From NCBI GenBank assembly GCA_036654415.1, contig JAVVSB010000002.1:26046-90045 (forward strand): a DNA stretch of 64,000 nt. The letters run 5' to 3'. The stretch is from Mucinivorans sp036654415. GTDB taxonomy: Bacteria > Bacteroidota > Bacteroidia > Bacteroidales > Rikenellaceae. Position numbers and translations under genes: made by a program. Position 1 is the stretch's first letter, and each line of letters begins with the position of its first letter. This document shows positions 26,101 to 34,306 of the stretch, in pieces. The notes beneath the pieces were generated by a model. The model had not been told where the DNA came from. It did no database searches and saw nothing but the letters and a program-made list of their open reading frames with translations.

Positions 26101-26276
26101 ATATCAGCCGCATTGGCCCCCTCATAGGTGGTCATTACGGTCACCGTCGGCACATCCATCTCGGGATACATGTCGATGGAGAGGGTACTCAGGGAGAAGA
26201 GTCCAAAGACTATGACCCCCACGAATACCAGTATTGTTGAAATGGGTTTTCGGACCGCTGTTTCGTAAATTTTCAT
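23154..26276 (-). CDS. RND multidrug efflux pump, AcrB/HAE1 type
   Basis: 1040-aa inner-membrane proton-driven pump with 12 helices and two large periplasmic loops, of the hydrophobe/amphiphile exporter group. The helix-4 proton relay is intact (IGMVVDDAIVVLENI, about residue 395), as is the conserved GIVVKNGIVMVDF in the second half. It follows the MFP gene by 7 nt and lies within a TetR-OMF-MFP-RND operon that supplies a complete tripartite pump. Likely substrates are drugs, detergents, bile salts or dyes; specificity cannot be read. A basic C-terminal tail (KRKRKQIRKVANKK) ends the protein. Confidence 0.94.
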   Translation of the reverse strand: MKIYETAVRKPISTILVFVGVIVFGLFSLSTLSIDMYPEMDVPTVTVMTTYEGANAADIETNISRVLEDNLNTVDNLDKITSKSSDNISMVTIEFEWGTDLDVASNDIRDVIGRVQKMLPDEAETPMIFKFSSSMIPVIMLYATADESYEALFKELDDKLVNTLNRVNGVGAVSMMGQPEREIQINVDPRKLDAFGISVEQLGQIIQAENLDVPAGNIDVGGQTISVRAKGEFSDSKQLDDIVVANRDGRQVYLPEVATIVDTIKKITMDERINGQLGVRIIVQKQSGANSVAIAKEVIDMIPQIQKQLPPDIKLGVLVDMSQSIRDSISSLSDTIMYAFLFVVIVVLFFLGRWRATFIIVLTIPVSLIVAFIYLKMVDSTLNIISLSSLSIAIGMVVDDAIVVLENITKHIERGSTAKNAAIYATNEVWLAVIATTLVIVAVFLPLTMLSGMAGIMFRELGWIVTLVSIVSTAAAISMTPMLSSLLLKLDDKKQKGIMGAIFNPIDRMLDRLDNGYGTILAWSVRHRTVLLLIALAIFASSILLLNKVPSEFFPKSDNGRIQARVELEQGVNIQYTVGLARHIDSIIAAKYPEVDVLSTSTGAASGDNIFAAMQKTGTHIINYNLSLPPSAQRTRSIFEIGDSLRVDLEHLPEIVQSNITVGAGGPSTSTSDVMVKIFGYDMMGAEILANQIRDSIAAEVPGAKDVQLSRDKMRPEYRIIFDRDRLGNYGLNTATASMYVRNRINGLLASKYREDGDEYDIYVRYDEQYRTTKNDIEEITIYNAQNRPIKLKDVAQVTEEFAAPTIERENRERMISVNMNLAAGAALSTVVADVQKIINRTTIPEGLYTEIGGSYEDQQESFGDLITLLILIIILVYIVMATQFESFKMPFIILFSLPFAFTGVFLALYLTGTALSVIALIGAIMLVGIVVKNGIVMVDFTNLLRERGLSVSQSVVAAGKSRLRPVLMTTLTTILGMFPLALGLGEGSEIWQPMGIAVIGGLTFSTILTLIVVPIVYTVFSASNIKRKRKQIRKVANKK

Positions 26277-26283
26277 CTTCTTC

Positions 26284-27303
26284 TTATTTTACTATCTCAA
26301 CTTCGGTACCCTCTAGCAGTTTACCACCACCAGCTATTACCACCTCTTGGCCCACTTTAAGTCCCGAGAGGACCTCGTAGCTCTTGCCTATGACTTGGCC
26401 CAAAGTAATCACATTACGCACCGCTTTGTTGTCCACGATGGTGAACACATAACGTTCGTCGGTGCCCACCTGTTTTTGAACCGCAATATCGGGAACCAAC
26501 ACATGAGTGGTCTTACCCAAATTGAGCGTCACACGGCAGAACATACCTGGGCGCAGCAGAGCACCCGAGTTGACGATGGTGATTTCAGTGACAAAGGTTC
26601 GCGTGGCAGCATCCAGTGCGGGGTGGATGAGCCAAACACGACCCTGGAACACCTGGTCGGGATAGATGTCGAGTTTAATGTTCACAGTCATACCCACTTT
26701 AACCTGTGGGAAGTACTCCTCCGAGACGTTGATTTGCACCTTGACCTTGTCAATCTGCATCACCGTCAGGATGCGGCCTGTGGAGGGTGAATATATATCG
26801 CCAGCATCGAAGGCACGGTCGGTCACCACACCCGAGATGGGCGAGATGAGGTCCGAATTTTCGCGCAGGTTGGCCGTGGCGTGTTTGCTTACGGTGAGCT
26901 GGGTTTCAAGCTGCTCAAGCTGTTGAAGCGAAACACCCCCCTCTTGGTAGAGCTTCTTTAGGCGTAGGTAGTCGGTCTCCAGGGAGCCGCTCTGCACGGC
27001 CGCTTGAAGGTATTGACGTTTGTCCATCTCCACCAGCAGTTGCCCTTTTTTTACATGGTCACCCACTTCAGCGTGAATCTTCTCGATACGAAGACCCAGC
27101 GAGGGGCTGATATTGTTCTTGGCAAAGGGCATAATGGTACCTGTGTAGGTGGCCACCTGCTCAATGAGTTGGTCGGTGGAGGTGATGACCTTGACCATCG
27201 GCTTTTTGACTGTGGCCGTCTGAGTTTTCGTGTCGGCCGAACCGCAAGCACTGGCCAACAACGCAAGGGCCACCATGCTTGAAAGGATGTTAATTGTTTT
27301 CAT
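26284..27303 (-). CDS. Membrane fusion protein (AcrA-like adaptor) lipoprotein
   Basis: 339-aa periplasmic adaptor that joins the RND pump to the outer-membrane channel. Lipoprotein signal with lipobox LASAC (Cys20). Barrel-sandwich/lipoyl halves (about 60-95 with AEVGDHVKKGQLLVEMDKR, and about 150-190 with SPISGVVTDRAFDAGD), separated by a short alpha-hairpin (about 95-145), then beta-barrel and membrane-proximal domains. The hairpin is short compared with AcrA, as is common for Bacteroidota adaptors. Between the OMF and RND genes with gaps of 20 and 7 nt. Confidence 0.93.
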   Translation of the reverse strand: MKTINILSSMVALALLASACGSADTKTQTATVKKPMVKVITSTDQLIEQVATYTGTIMPFAKNNISPSLGLRIEKIHAEVGDHVKKGQLLVEMDKRQYLQAAVQSGSLETDYLRLKKLYQEGGVSLQQLEQLETQLTVSKHATANLRENSDLISPISGVVTDRAFDAGDIYSPSTGRILTVMQIDKVKVQINVSEEYFPQVKVGMTVNIKLDIYPDQVFQGRVWLIHPALDAATRTFVTEITIVNSGALLRPGMFCRVTLNLGKTTHVLVPDIAVQKQVGTDERYVFTIVDNKAVRNVITLGQVIGKSYEVLSGLKVGQEVVIAGGGKLLEGTEVEIVK

Positions 27304-27323
27304 ATACTAATTTTCTTGTTTTT

Positions 27324-28661
27324 TTACTGAATTTGGTATTCGCCCACCACTTTGTCTAGGTCGGCACGAGCACTCATAAAGTCAAATATAGATTGAGTGA
27401 AATTGAGTTCTGCTTGTAGTAGAGCCGCCTGAGCCGAGTTCACCTCAACAATGGTTCCTGCGCCTGTGTCGTAGCGGGTTTTGGATATCTTATAGCTCTT
27501 GTCGGCTTGCGTTTTGGCCTCTAAGTTGGCCTTCATGCGCCCCTGCGCTGAGGTCATAGAGGAGATGGCGGCCTGGGCCTCAACCGAGACACTCTGCTCC
27601 AGATAGTCGCGCTGAATGGCCATCTGACTGATGGAATTTTTAATCTGTCGCTCTTTGTTGAGTTTGCTCAGGCCCGAGAAGATGGGAATCGAGAGTTGCA
27701 AACCAGCCAAGGCGGAACCTCGCCAGTCATAGGTGCCCAAGCGTAGCGTATTGTTCTGGCTCTGAACCTGATACTGTCCCATGGCACTAAGGGTTGGCAC
27801 ACGTAACATCTGTTGTACTTTGAGCTGTTTTCCCAAAATCTCTTTTTGTATGTCGAGTGTGGTCAAATCCGAGTTGCCCGTCAGGTCAACTCCGTAAATG
27901 GAGTCCTGCTGAGCAAAGGAGGCATAGGTCTCCAGGGTTTCGGTGGGACGAACTTCGGTCTCCAGAGCCACGCTGAGCAACATGTTGAGCATCAGGCGCG
28001 ACACCCTTAGCCCATTTTCGGCAGTCAGCAATACGGGGTAGAGGTTCGATAGCTGCACTTGCGCCGTAATAAGGTCATACTCCGAGGCTACTCCTTGGCT
28101 AAGTGCATTTTGGGCATTAGTAACCACCACTTTGGCCGTCTCGATGTTTTTGTTGATGACCCCAAGCGAACTTTGACCCAGTAACACCGCGTAGTAGCTC
28201 TTTTTTACCTGGTTGGATAGGGTAATTTTCGTGGAGCGAGCTGCCTCAACGGCCAGCATCATCTGTTTTTCGTTGAGTTGCAACATTTTGTAGATTGTTG
28301 GCATATAGAGCGGTATCGAAACCGACACCCCGCCCACAATACCATTGGAGAAACCCATACGCATGGCACCCCCGCTCCCTGGACCAAATAGCCCCTCGGG
28401 CATAAACATCACAGGGTTCATAATGTTGTAGTTGTAGGAGCCAGAAGCCGAAATCTGAGGGTAGAGCCCCCCCCTGGTTTCGCGGCGTACATAGTCCTGG
28501 CGTTTAATCTCCATACCCGCCACTTTGATTGTGGGGTTGTCGCTAAGGGCAATCTCCAAGGCCCCCTTCAAATCCAACTCAAGCACCGTAGTGTCTTTTT
28601 GAGCCTTAGCTCCCACTACCCCCACTAACAACAGCAGTGTTAAAAAAAATCGCTTTTTCAT
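27324..28661 (-). CDS. TolC-like outer-membrane efflux channel
   Basis: 445 aa with a Sec signal (cut after GAKA). Two repeated alpha-helical coiled-coil halves with the TolC/OEP pattern, for example LEIALSDNPTIKVAGMEIKR at the start and YDTGAGTIVEVNSAQAALLQ in the second half. It forms the exit duct of the tripartite pump. First structural gene after the TetR regulator (14-nt gap). Confidence 0.92.
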   Translation of the reverse strand: MKKRFFLTLLLLVGVVGAKAQKDTTVLELDLKGALEIALSDNPTIKVAGMEIKRQDYVRRETRGGLYPQISASGSYNYNIMNPVMFMPEGLFGPGSGGAMRMGFSNGIVGGVSVSIPLYMPTIYKMLQLNEKQMMLAVEAARSTKITLSNQVKKSYYAVLLGQSSLGVINKNIETAKVVVTNAQNALSQGVASEYDLITAQVQLSNLYPVLLTAENGLRVSRLMLNMLLSVALETEVRPTETLETYASFAQQDSIYGVDLTGNSDLTTLDIQKEILGKQLKVQQMLRVPTLSAMGQYQVQSQNNTLRLGTYDWRGSALAGLQLSIPIFSGLSKLNKERQIKNSISQMAIQRDYLEQSVSVEAQAAISSMTSAQGRMKANLEAKTQADKSYKISKTRYDTGAGTIVEVNSAQAALLQAELNFTQSIFDFMSARADLDKVVGEYQIQ

Positions 28662-28675
28662 TCTTTTTTAGTTAT

Positions 28676-29278
28676 CTATTTTTTATTCATTTGGTCAATC
28701 AACGCTATCCCCTTGGCGGTGGCAATACCGCGAAAAAAGCAGACGAAAATATATTCAAAAGCCAACTCTACGCTAATGTTGGTGCTCAGTATACGGTTGG
28801 AGTTGGACATCAAATTGTGAACCGACTCGAAGATAACATAAACTGCCACATCTATATTGGTATCAGGCAAGATAATACCCTGTTCGATACCGCGCCTAAG
28901 TCGGCCGCTGAGCTGCTTGGTGGCATCTTTGTAACGGGTGACATACTGTTGGTCGAATATCTCGGGGTAGAACTTTTTGAGTTCCATGGCAAAGCGGCGT
29001 TCTCGCGAGCGGATAAACTTGGGTATCTCGACAAGTTTAAAGAGCTCCTGAATAATATTGTCCGAGGTGGATATAATAGTACTCTCGAAGTCGAGATTGC
29101 GTTGATAGAGAGCATCTGTACAGGCTTGTATCAGGGCAACCTTGTTCTCAAAATGTTCATAGATGGTACGCTTAGATATACCCAAATTTTGGGCCACCTC
29201 ATCCATGGTGACACTCTTAATGCCTTGGTCAAGAAATAGTTCCGTGACACCAGCAACTATTTTTGCTCTTATATCCAT
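28676..29278 (-). CDS. TetR-family regulator of the efflux operon
   Basis: 200 aa with an N-terminal helix-turn-helix (VAQNLGISKRTIYEHFENK, about 27-45) and a C-terminal helical ligand-binding domain of about 140 residues. First gene of the TetR-TolC-MFP-RND operon, so it most likely represses its own operon and is released by a pump substrate. A -7 box lies 22 nt before the ATG. I see no clear palindrome that can be named as the operator; the intergenic region is very A-rich. Confidence 0.9.
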   Translation of the reverse strand: MDIRAKIVAGVTELFLDQGIKSVTMDEVAQNLGISKRTIYEHFENKVALIQACTDALYQRNLDFESTIISTSDNIIQELFKLVEIPKFIRSRERRFAMELKKFYPEIFDQQYVTRYKDATKQLSGRLRRGIEQGIILPDTNIDVAVYVIFESVHNLMSNSNRILSTNISVELAFEYIFVCFFRGIATAKGIALIDQMNKK

Positions 29279-29300
29279 TGTTTGTTGATGAATTAGGCGA

Positions 29301-29308
29301 CAAAGATA
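29301..29308 (-). promoter_or_regulatory. -7 box of the TetR efflux operon
   Basis: TATCTTTG on the minus strand, 22 nt before the TetR ATG. No -33 TTTG; upstream is poly-A/T. A weak core promoter would suit a repressed operon. Confidence 0.5.
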
Positions 29309-29381
29309 AATAAAAAAACTAAAAAAACTAAAAAAGTTTTCATTTTTTTTAATAGTACGTAAAATATTCGTTGTTCTCTGA

Positions 29382-29413
29382 TTTTGAAATTTTAATTTTT
29401 TTGTATACTTTTG
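29382..29413 (+). promoter_or_regulatory. Promoter of the second GH20 gene
   Basis: -33 TTTTG (29382-29386), 19-nt spacer, -7 TACTTTTG (29406-29413), 29 nt before the ATG. Confidence 0.82.
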
Positions 29414-29442
29414 TTAAATCATATAAATCAAATAGATAAACG

Positions 29443-31692
29443 ATGAAAAACATCTCTATTTTCGTTGCCTTGCTGCTCTTTGTGGCTTGCGTACCATCGC
29501 CCAAGGCGGTCTCTGTAATTCCAGAACCTCTGCACTGCACCGTTAGTGAGGGGTCTTTTACTCTAAATCCCAAGGATAAGATTGCCTGTCCCGAGGAGCT
29601 TAATTCAGTGGCCGAATATATGGTTCAGGCCATAAAAGCTTCGGTGGGGCTTGACTTGACGGTTGCTCCTGCTGGAGAGCAGGGTGCTATCACACTGAGC
29701 TTGGGGCTCGAAAACCCCAACCCCGAGGCCTACACTCTTACCATTAATGGTGATGGCATCCATATTCAGGGCTCTACAGTGCGTGGGGTGATTATGGCTG
29801 TGGCCACTCTAGAGCAGCTTTTGGAGAACGACAGCTCCAAGGCGGCTGTGCTGGCCTACGTTCAGATTGAGGATGAGCCACGTTTTGAGTATCGTGGTAT
29901 GCACCTTGATGTCTCGCGCCACTTCTACACCACGGAGCAGGTTAAGGGTTTTCTGGACTTGATGGCACGCTACAAACTCAATAAATTTCACTGGCACCTA
30001 ACCGACGACCAGGGGTGGCGTATAGAGATTAAAAAATATCCACTGCTCACCGAAAAAGGGGCCTGGCGACAACTCAACTGGCAGGACCGCCAGTGTCAGA
30101 GCTATCAAAAAGAGTTAGATGACCCCGATTTTGAGCTACCAGCCGAATTTATGAAGATATCCGATGGTGACACCCTCTATGGCGGATTCTACACCCAGCA
30201 GCAGATACGTGAGGTGGTGGCCTATGCCGCACAGCGTGGCATCGACGTGCTACCCGAGTTGGATATGCCAGGTCACTTGATGGCCGCCCTGACGGGTTAT
30301 CCCGAACTCTCGTGCAAGGGGCAGGCACGTTGGGGAGCCTCTTTCTCCGACCCTCTCTGTCTGGGTAAAGAGGTATCATTGCAGATGGCCAAGGATATTT
30401 ATACCGAAGTTGCTGAGCTCTTTCCTTATGAATATATGCACCTAGGGGCTGACGAGGTGGAGTGGACCTCGTGGAAGGCTTGTCCCTACTGTCAGAGGCG
30501 TATTGTCACCGAAAAACTCACGGGTGTAGAGCAGCTTCAGTCTTGGTTTGTTCACCAGATGGAGCGTCATTTCAACTCTTTAGGCAAAAAGCTAATCGGT
30601 TGGGACGAAATCTTGGCTGGGGGTCTATCGCCTACGGCCACTATCATGTGGTGGCGCGATTGGGCACCCGAGGCTGTGCCTACGGCCACCGCTGCTGGCA
30701 ACAAGGCTATCATCTCGCCCTGCTTTTCGATGTATCTCGATGCTTGGGAGAGCAAAGGGTCGTTAGAGGGGACCTACAACTACGAGCCTGTGGGCAAGAA
30801 CCTTTCCGAGGCTCAGGCGGCCAATATCATGGGGGTTCAGGGCAACCTATGGTGCGAAACCATCCCCACGGTGCGCCGTGCTCAACACCAACTCTTTCCC
30901 CGCCTGTTGGCCATTGCCGAGACAGGTTGGAGCGCGCCCACGCTAAAAAATTGGGAGAAGTTCCAACAGAAATTCATCACCGAGGTAGACTACCTCGATA
31001 TGCACCATGTGAACTACCGTCTGCCAGATTTGACAGGTTTTTCGGATGTAAATGTCTTTATGGATAGTATGTTTGTTGAGGTGGAGTCAATCTTGCCCAA
31101 TATCACCATTCGCTACACCACAGACGGTACAATGCCCACGACCACCTCGACCAAGTATGAGGGTAAATTCCCCATCACCAGTAGTGCCAAATACCGCTTC
31201 CGTGGTTTCCGTCCCGACAGTACCTCTGGAGAGGTCTACACGGCCGAGTACCGCAAGGAGGTTTGTGCCCCCGCCATCGAGCCTCTGCCCACCAAGGCCA
31301 GCATGACGCAGTATGAGTACAAGGGGCGCAAGTGTGCCGATATAACCACCGCCCCCAAGGTTAAGCAGTGGGCCCTGGACTCAGTGGCCCTGCCCGCAGG
31401 GCTCAAGGGGTGGTTGGGGCTTATCTACCAGGGTATGTTCGAGGTTCCACAGGATGGTATTTATAGCTTCTCGCTTAAGTCTAACGATGGCTCGATGCTC
31501 TATGTCGATGGTGCAGAGCTTATTAACAACGATGGCCCCCACGGAGACAAGGTGATGGTGGTGCAAAAAGCTTTGGCTAAAGGGCTCCATAGTGTGCGTG
31601 GCGAGTTTTTCGACATGAACAACGGTGGATGTTTCCAGGTGAAGATAAAAGGGGAGGGCGATGCTGATTTTAAAATACTTAAAATAAAATAA
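29443..31692 (+). CDS. GH20 beta-N-acetylhexosaminidase lipoprotein with PA14 domain (second)
   Basis: 749 aa. Lipobox LFVAC (Cys16), so anchored to the outer membrane or exported to the surface. GH20b domain (about 25-140), GH20 barrel (about 148-530) with FHWHLTDDQGWR and the catalytic pair in MHLGADEVEWTSW (Asp337-Glu338; the residue before the pair is Ala where the first GH20 has Gly), then a Fn3-like/chitobiase C-domain (about 535-620) and a PA14 domain (about 645-745, with LKSNDGSMLYVDGAELINND) that may bind carbohydrate. It is followed 4 nt later by a transaldolase-like gene. Probably releases GlcNAc or GalNAc from host or dietary glycans. Confidence 0.93.
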   Translation: MKNISIFVALLLFVACVPSPKAVSVIPEPLHCTVSEGSFTLNPKDKIACPEELNSVAEYMVQAIKASVGLDLTVAPAGEQGAITLSLGLENPNPEAYTLTINGDGIHIQGSTVRGVIMAVATLEQLLENDSSKAAVLAYVQIEDEPRFEYRGMHLDVSRHFYTTEQVKGFLDLMARYKLNKFHWHLTDDQGWRIEIKKYPLLTEKGAWRQLNWQDRQCQSYQKELDDPDFELPAEFMKISDGDTLYGGFYTQQQIREVVAYAAQRGIDVLPELDMPGHLMAALTGYPELSCKGQARWGASFSDPLCLGKEVSLQMAKDIYTEVAELFPYEYMHLGADEVEWTSWKACPYCQRRIVTEKLTGVEQLQSWFVHQMERHFNSLGKKLIGWDEILAGGLSPTATIMWWRDWAPEAVPTATAAGNKAIISPCFSMYLDAWESKGSLEGTYNYEPVGKNLSEAQAANIMGVQGNLWCETIPTVRRAQHQLFPRLLAIAETGWSAPTLKNWEKFQQKFITEVDYLDMHHVNYRLPDLTGFSDVNVFMDSMFVEVESILPNITIRYTTDGTMPTTTSTKYEGKFPITSSAKYRFRGFRPDSTSGEVYTAEYRKEVCAPAIEPLPTKASMTQYEYKGRKCADITTAPKVKQWALDSVALPAGLKGWLGLIYQGMFEVPQDGIYSFSLKSNDGSMLYVDGAELINNDGPHGDKVMVVQKALAKGLHSVRGEFFDMNNGGCFQVKIKGEGDADFKILKIK

Positions 31693-31696
31693 AGAG

Positions 31697-32356
31697 ATGA
31701 AATTTTTTCTTGACACAGCCAACCTCGACCAAATTCGTCAGGGGGTTGAACTGGGGGTTATTGATGGGGTGACCACTAACCCGTCGCTTATGGCCAAAGA
31801 GGGTGTCTCAGGTAGCCAAGACATTGCTCAGCATTACGTTACCATCTGCGAGATGGTGGGGCCAGGGGCCGATGTTTCGGCCGAGGTGCTCTCTACTGAT
31901 TTCGAGCAGATGATGGTAGAGGGTAGGGCCTTGGCAGCCCTGCATCCCAATATTGTGGTGAAGGTTCCCTGCACCAGAGATGGTATCCGTGCCATTAAGT
32001 GTTTTGATGATGAGGGCATTCGCACCAACTGTACGCTTATTTTTACCATTGGTCAGGCTCTTTTGGCGGCCAAGGCTGGGGCCAGCTATGTGTCGCCTTT
32101 TGTGGGGCGGTTGGACGATATAGCCTCAGACGGAATCCAACTGGTCAACGACATAGTGGATGTCTTTGACACCTATAATATGTCTACCGAAGTTTTGGCT
32201 GCCTCTATCCGTTCCACTCAGCATATTATTCAGTGTTTGGGTGCTGGGGCCCATGTGGCCACCTGCCCGCTCTCGGCCATTTTGGGGCTGCTTAACCACC
32301 CGCTCACCGACAAGGGGTTAGCCATCTTTGCCGAGGCCACCAAGAAGTTGCAATAA
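31697..32356 (+). CDS. Fructose-6-phosphate aldolase / short transaldolase
   Basis: 219-aa class I aldolase of the TalC/FSA/MipB group; uses a Schiff-base lysine (in NIVVKVP, about Lys88) on fructose 6-phosphate or sedoheptulose 7-phosphate. MKFFLDTANLDQIR, DGVTTNPSLMAK, SPFVGRLDD and ASIRSTQHI are family signatures. FSA and true transaldolase differ at a few active-site positions that I cannot settle, so it may feed either dihydroxyacetone metabolism or the pentose-phosphate pathway. 4 nt after the GH20 gene and before a strong terminator. Confidence 0.9.
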   Translation: MKFFLDTANLDQIRQGVELGVIDGVTTNPSLMAKEGVSGSQDIAQHYVTICEMVGPGADVSAEVLSTDFEQMMVEGRALAALHPNIVVKVPCTRDGIRAIKCFDDEGIRTNCTLIFTIGQALLAAKAGASYVSPFVGRLDDIASDGIQLVNDIVDVFDTYNMSTEVLAASIRSTQHIIQCLGAGAHVATCPLSAILGLLNHPLTDKGLAIFAEATKKLQ

Positions 32357-32400
32357 CCGAAGGGGGCTAGTGGTAACCATTTTTCCCCTAGGTTCTATAT

Positions 32401-32441
32401 AAAAATAAGGAGCTGTTTTTTAACAGCTCCTTATTTTTTTT
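32401..32441 (+). terminator. Terminator of the GH20-aldolase operon
   Basis: A perfect 17-bp stem (AAAAATAAGGAGCTGTT at 32401-32417, complement at 32422-32438), TTTT loop and a run of T. Lies between convergent genes and suits both directions. Confidence 0.92.
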
Positions 32442-32458
32442 GAGTAAATGGTGATTTT

Positions 32459-33178
32459 TTAGAGGTTGTTTTTATCCTCCACCATCTTCACCGTGACATT
32501 TTTTATATAGATATCCTCAATGGGGCGGTCGCCCTTGATGGTGGGCTGCTGCGAAATCTCGACCACTGTTTTCATTCCGTCGACCACTTCTCCAAAAACA
32601 GTGTACTGCCCATCGAGATGGGGTGCACCGCCAAGGCTCTTGTATACCTGTTCGCGCTCTGGGGTAAGCGTCTGTCCGCCACGCTTGGCAATACGCTCTG
32701 CGGCCTTGAGCAGTGAGCTGTCGCTGTGTATTTTGCCCGCCACAATAAAGAATTGCGAACCGTGGGAGTCTCGTCGAGGGTTCATCTCATCATCCTCGCG
32801 TGCAGCGGCTAATGCTCCAGCCTTGTGGAAATAGTTTGGTCGTATTTCGGCTGGGATGGTGTAAGAGGGGCCCCCTTGGCCATAGAGCCTCACCGTCGAG
32901 GCCTCGCGCGAGTCGGGGTCACCCGTCTGAATCATAAAATCTTTTATGGTACGATGGAAAAGCAGATGGTCGTAATACCCTGTTTTGCAGAGTTTTATAA
33001 AATTATCGCGATGGAGTGGGGTGTCGTTGTAGAGCTTGACCCGCAACATCCCCTTTGAGGTGTTAAAGGTGACCTCCCAATGGGCATTGACACCTATTTT
33101 GAGCTCCGACTTCTTCTGTGCCCAACCCCCCAACACGCTCATCATCAACACAGCGGCCAAAAGAATAGATTTGTTCAT
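32459..33178 (-). CDS. Exported cyclophilin-type peptidyl-prolyl isomerase
   Basis: 239 aa with a Sec signal (cut after GWA), so a periplasmic foldase catalysing proline cis-trans isomerisation. Cyclophilin core motifs LLFHRTIKDFMIQTGDP and HGSQFFIVAGK with the usual Arg and Phe active-site residues. Bacteroidota-type insert AAAREDDEMNPRRDS and KRGGQTLTPEREQVY present. The start at 33178 follows the tRNA-Arg gene by 20 nt; a longer reading would run back through the tRNA. Its stop and last codons coincide with the head of the dispersed repeat (TTAGAGGTTGTTTT on the plus strand). Confidence 0.9.
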   Translation of the reverse strand: MNKSILLAAVLMMSVLGGWAQKKSELKIGVNAHWEVTFNTSKGMLRVKLYNDTPLHRDNFIKLCKTGYYDHLLFHRTIKDFMIQTGDPDSREASTVRLYGQGGPSYTIPAEIRPNYFHKAGALAAAREDDEMNPRRDSHGSQFFIVAGKIHSDSSLLKAAERIAKRGGQTLTPEREQVYKSLGGAPHLDGQYTVFGEVVDGMKTVVEISQQPTIKGDRPIEDIYIKNVTVKMVEDKNNL

Positions 33179-33198
33179 CTCAGAAAATTTAGTTGTAG

Positions 33199-33270
33199 TA
33201 GCCCCGACGGGAATCGAACCCATATCAATGGTACCGGAAACCATCATTCTATCCATTAAACTACAAGGCC
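33199..33270 (-). tRNA. tRNA-Arg(CCG)
   Basis: 72 nt forming a full cloverleaf: acceptor stem GGCCTTG/CGGGGCT with three G-U pairs, discriminator A, anticodon stem ATGGT/ACCAT with loop TTCCGGT giving anticodon CCG (reads CGG), and T-arm ATGGG-TTCGATT-CCCGT. The 3' CCA is not encoded. It lies just upstream of the cyclophilin gene and probably shares its transcript. Confidence 0.92.
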
Positions 33271-33280
33271 TTGTAGGCGA

Positions 33281-33312
33281 CAAATGTACTATTTTTTTGG
33301 TGAATCACAAAA
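33281..33312 (-). promoter_or_regulatory. Promoter of tRNA-Arg (and cyclophilin)
   Basis: On the minus strand: -33 TTTTG (33308-33312), 19-nt spacer, -7 TACATTTG (33281-33288), about 10 nt before the tRNA. The -33 element overlaps the last codons and stop of the sugar-binding protein gene. Confidence 0.82.
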
Positions 33313-34306
33313 TATTGCTTTGGTAGACCACCTCCGCAGGAATCACTACCATGGGTACATCTATGAGTCCATTATTTTTCGTGGCTGAGGTTGCAACATC
33401 CAAAGAGCTGCTATACTGATTAATAGCTCTTATCGTTTGTTTGATATACTCCTGTGGATTTTTATCCACGGTCATGGTCTGTTGTGATTTGAGTATGAGT
33501 TGGCGCGAGAGTTTGCTGTTGCCCTGTCCTGTGATAATAGGGTAGGGCCTATCGCCGAGTGCTGTAATAACCTCGACCACCCCCTGCGCCATAAGGTCGC
33601 TGGAGGTCAAAATGGCATCTGGTAGCGACCCATCTGCGTAGTAGGTATGGAGTATATTTTGGAAATAGGCCATTGTCTGCTCCTTGGACCACCCTCCCAC
33701 CGAGTTCTCTGCCATGGTTGTGTGGCCGCTGGGCACGCTCCATAGGCCGCTGCTCACATTTTGTTGCACACACGACCACATCCCCTCGAAGAGCTCCTTG
33801 GAGTACAAATCGTTGGCCCCACCTGAGAGTATCTCAATGCGTCCACCCCTGGGGAGCTCTGCCACGGCCTTCCCCTCCATCCTCCCTATCTGGTGGCCAT
33901 CGCAGGCGATAAATAGGTCCACATCCGGGGTCTCTTCTTGCAGCCGTTCGTAGCATATTATTTTGGTTCCCCCTCCTCGTACTTGGGCCAGGGCCTGGTT
34001 TATGGCCTTGGAGTGGGGGTCCAAGCTCACCAGCACCATCGAACTCAAGTTTAGGTCAACCACACTTTGAATGGCCTCTACCTGTTGCTGAACATCATTT
34101 GAAATATCGACATAGACTTCATAATCATGCTCGCCCAAGGCTAGGGTTATCGAGTTTAGCTCGCTTAACCACCGTGGATTATCGTCGGCCGGAAATAGCA
34201 GAGCCACCGAGCCATCACTCCATGGAGCAAAGTCCGAGGTGGCTCCACAGCCCACCATAAGGGCCATCAGAGGCCCCAGGAGCATAATTTTTATTAGATT
34301 TATCAT
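33305..34306 (-). CDS. Orphan periplasmic sugar-binding lipoprotein (XylF/RbsB-like)
   Basis: 333 aa with a lipoprotein signal (MVGC, Cys20) and the type 1 periplasmic binding fold: SVALLFPADDNPRWLSELNS, then a Rossmann lobe with VSLDPHSKAINQALAQV and a second lobe with AILTSSDLMAQGVVEVI and IITGQGN. Closest in pattern to xylose/ribose-type binding proteins of ABC importers. No permease or ATPase gene is adjacent; the upstream neighbour is an exonuclease (4-bp overlap) and the downstream neighbour is a tRNA. It may act as a sensor or serve a distant transporter. Ligand unknown. Confidence 0.8.
   Translation of the reverse strand: MINLIKIMLLGPLMALMVGCGATSDFAPWSDGSVALLFPADDNPRWLSELNSITLALGEHDYEVYVDISNDVQQQVEAIQSVVDLNLSSMVLVSLDPHSKAINQALAQVRGGGTKIICYERLQEETPDVDLFIACDGHQIGRMEGKAVAELPRGGRIEILSGGANDLYSKELFEGMWSCVQQNVSSGLWSVPSGHTTMAENSVGGWSKEQTMAYFQNILHTYYADGSLPDAILTSSDLMAQGVVEVITALGDRPYPIITGQGNSKLSRQLILKSQQTMTVDKNPQEYIKQTIRAINQYSSSLDVATSATKNNGLIDVPMVVIPAEVVYQSNIL

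Noticed and set aside
29279..29442. TetR operator palindrome between the TetR gene and the second GH20
   Set aside because: The region is A/T homopolymer-rich, and no palindrome stands out above what such composition gives by chance.
33179..33283. N-terminal extension of the cyclophilin through the tRNA-Arg gene
   Set aside because: It would translate the tRNA; the signal peptide starts naturally at 33178.
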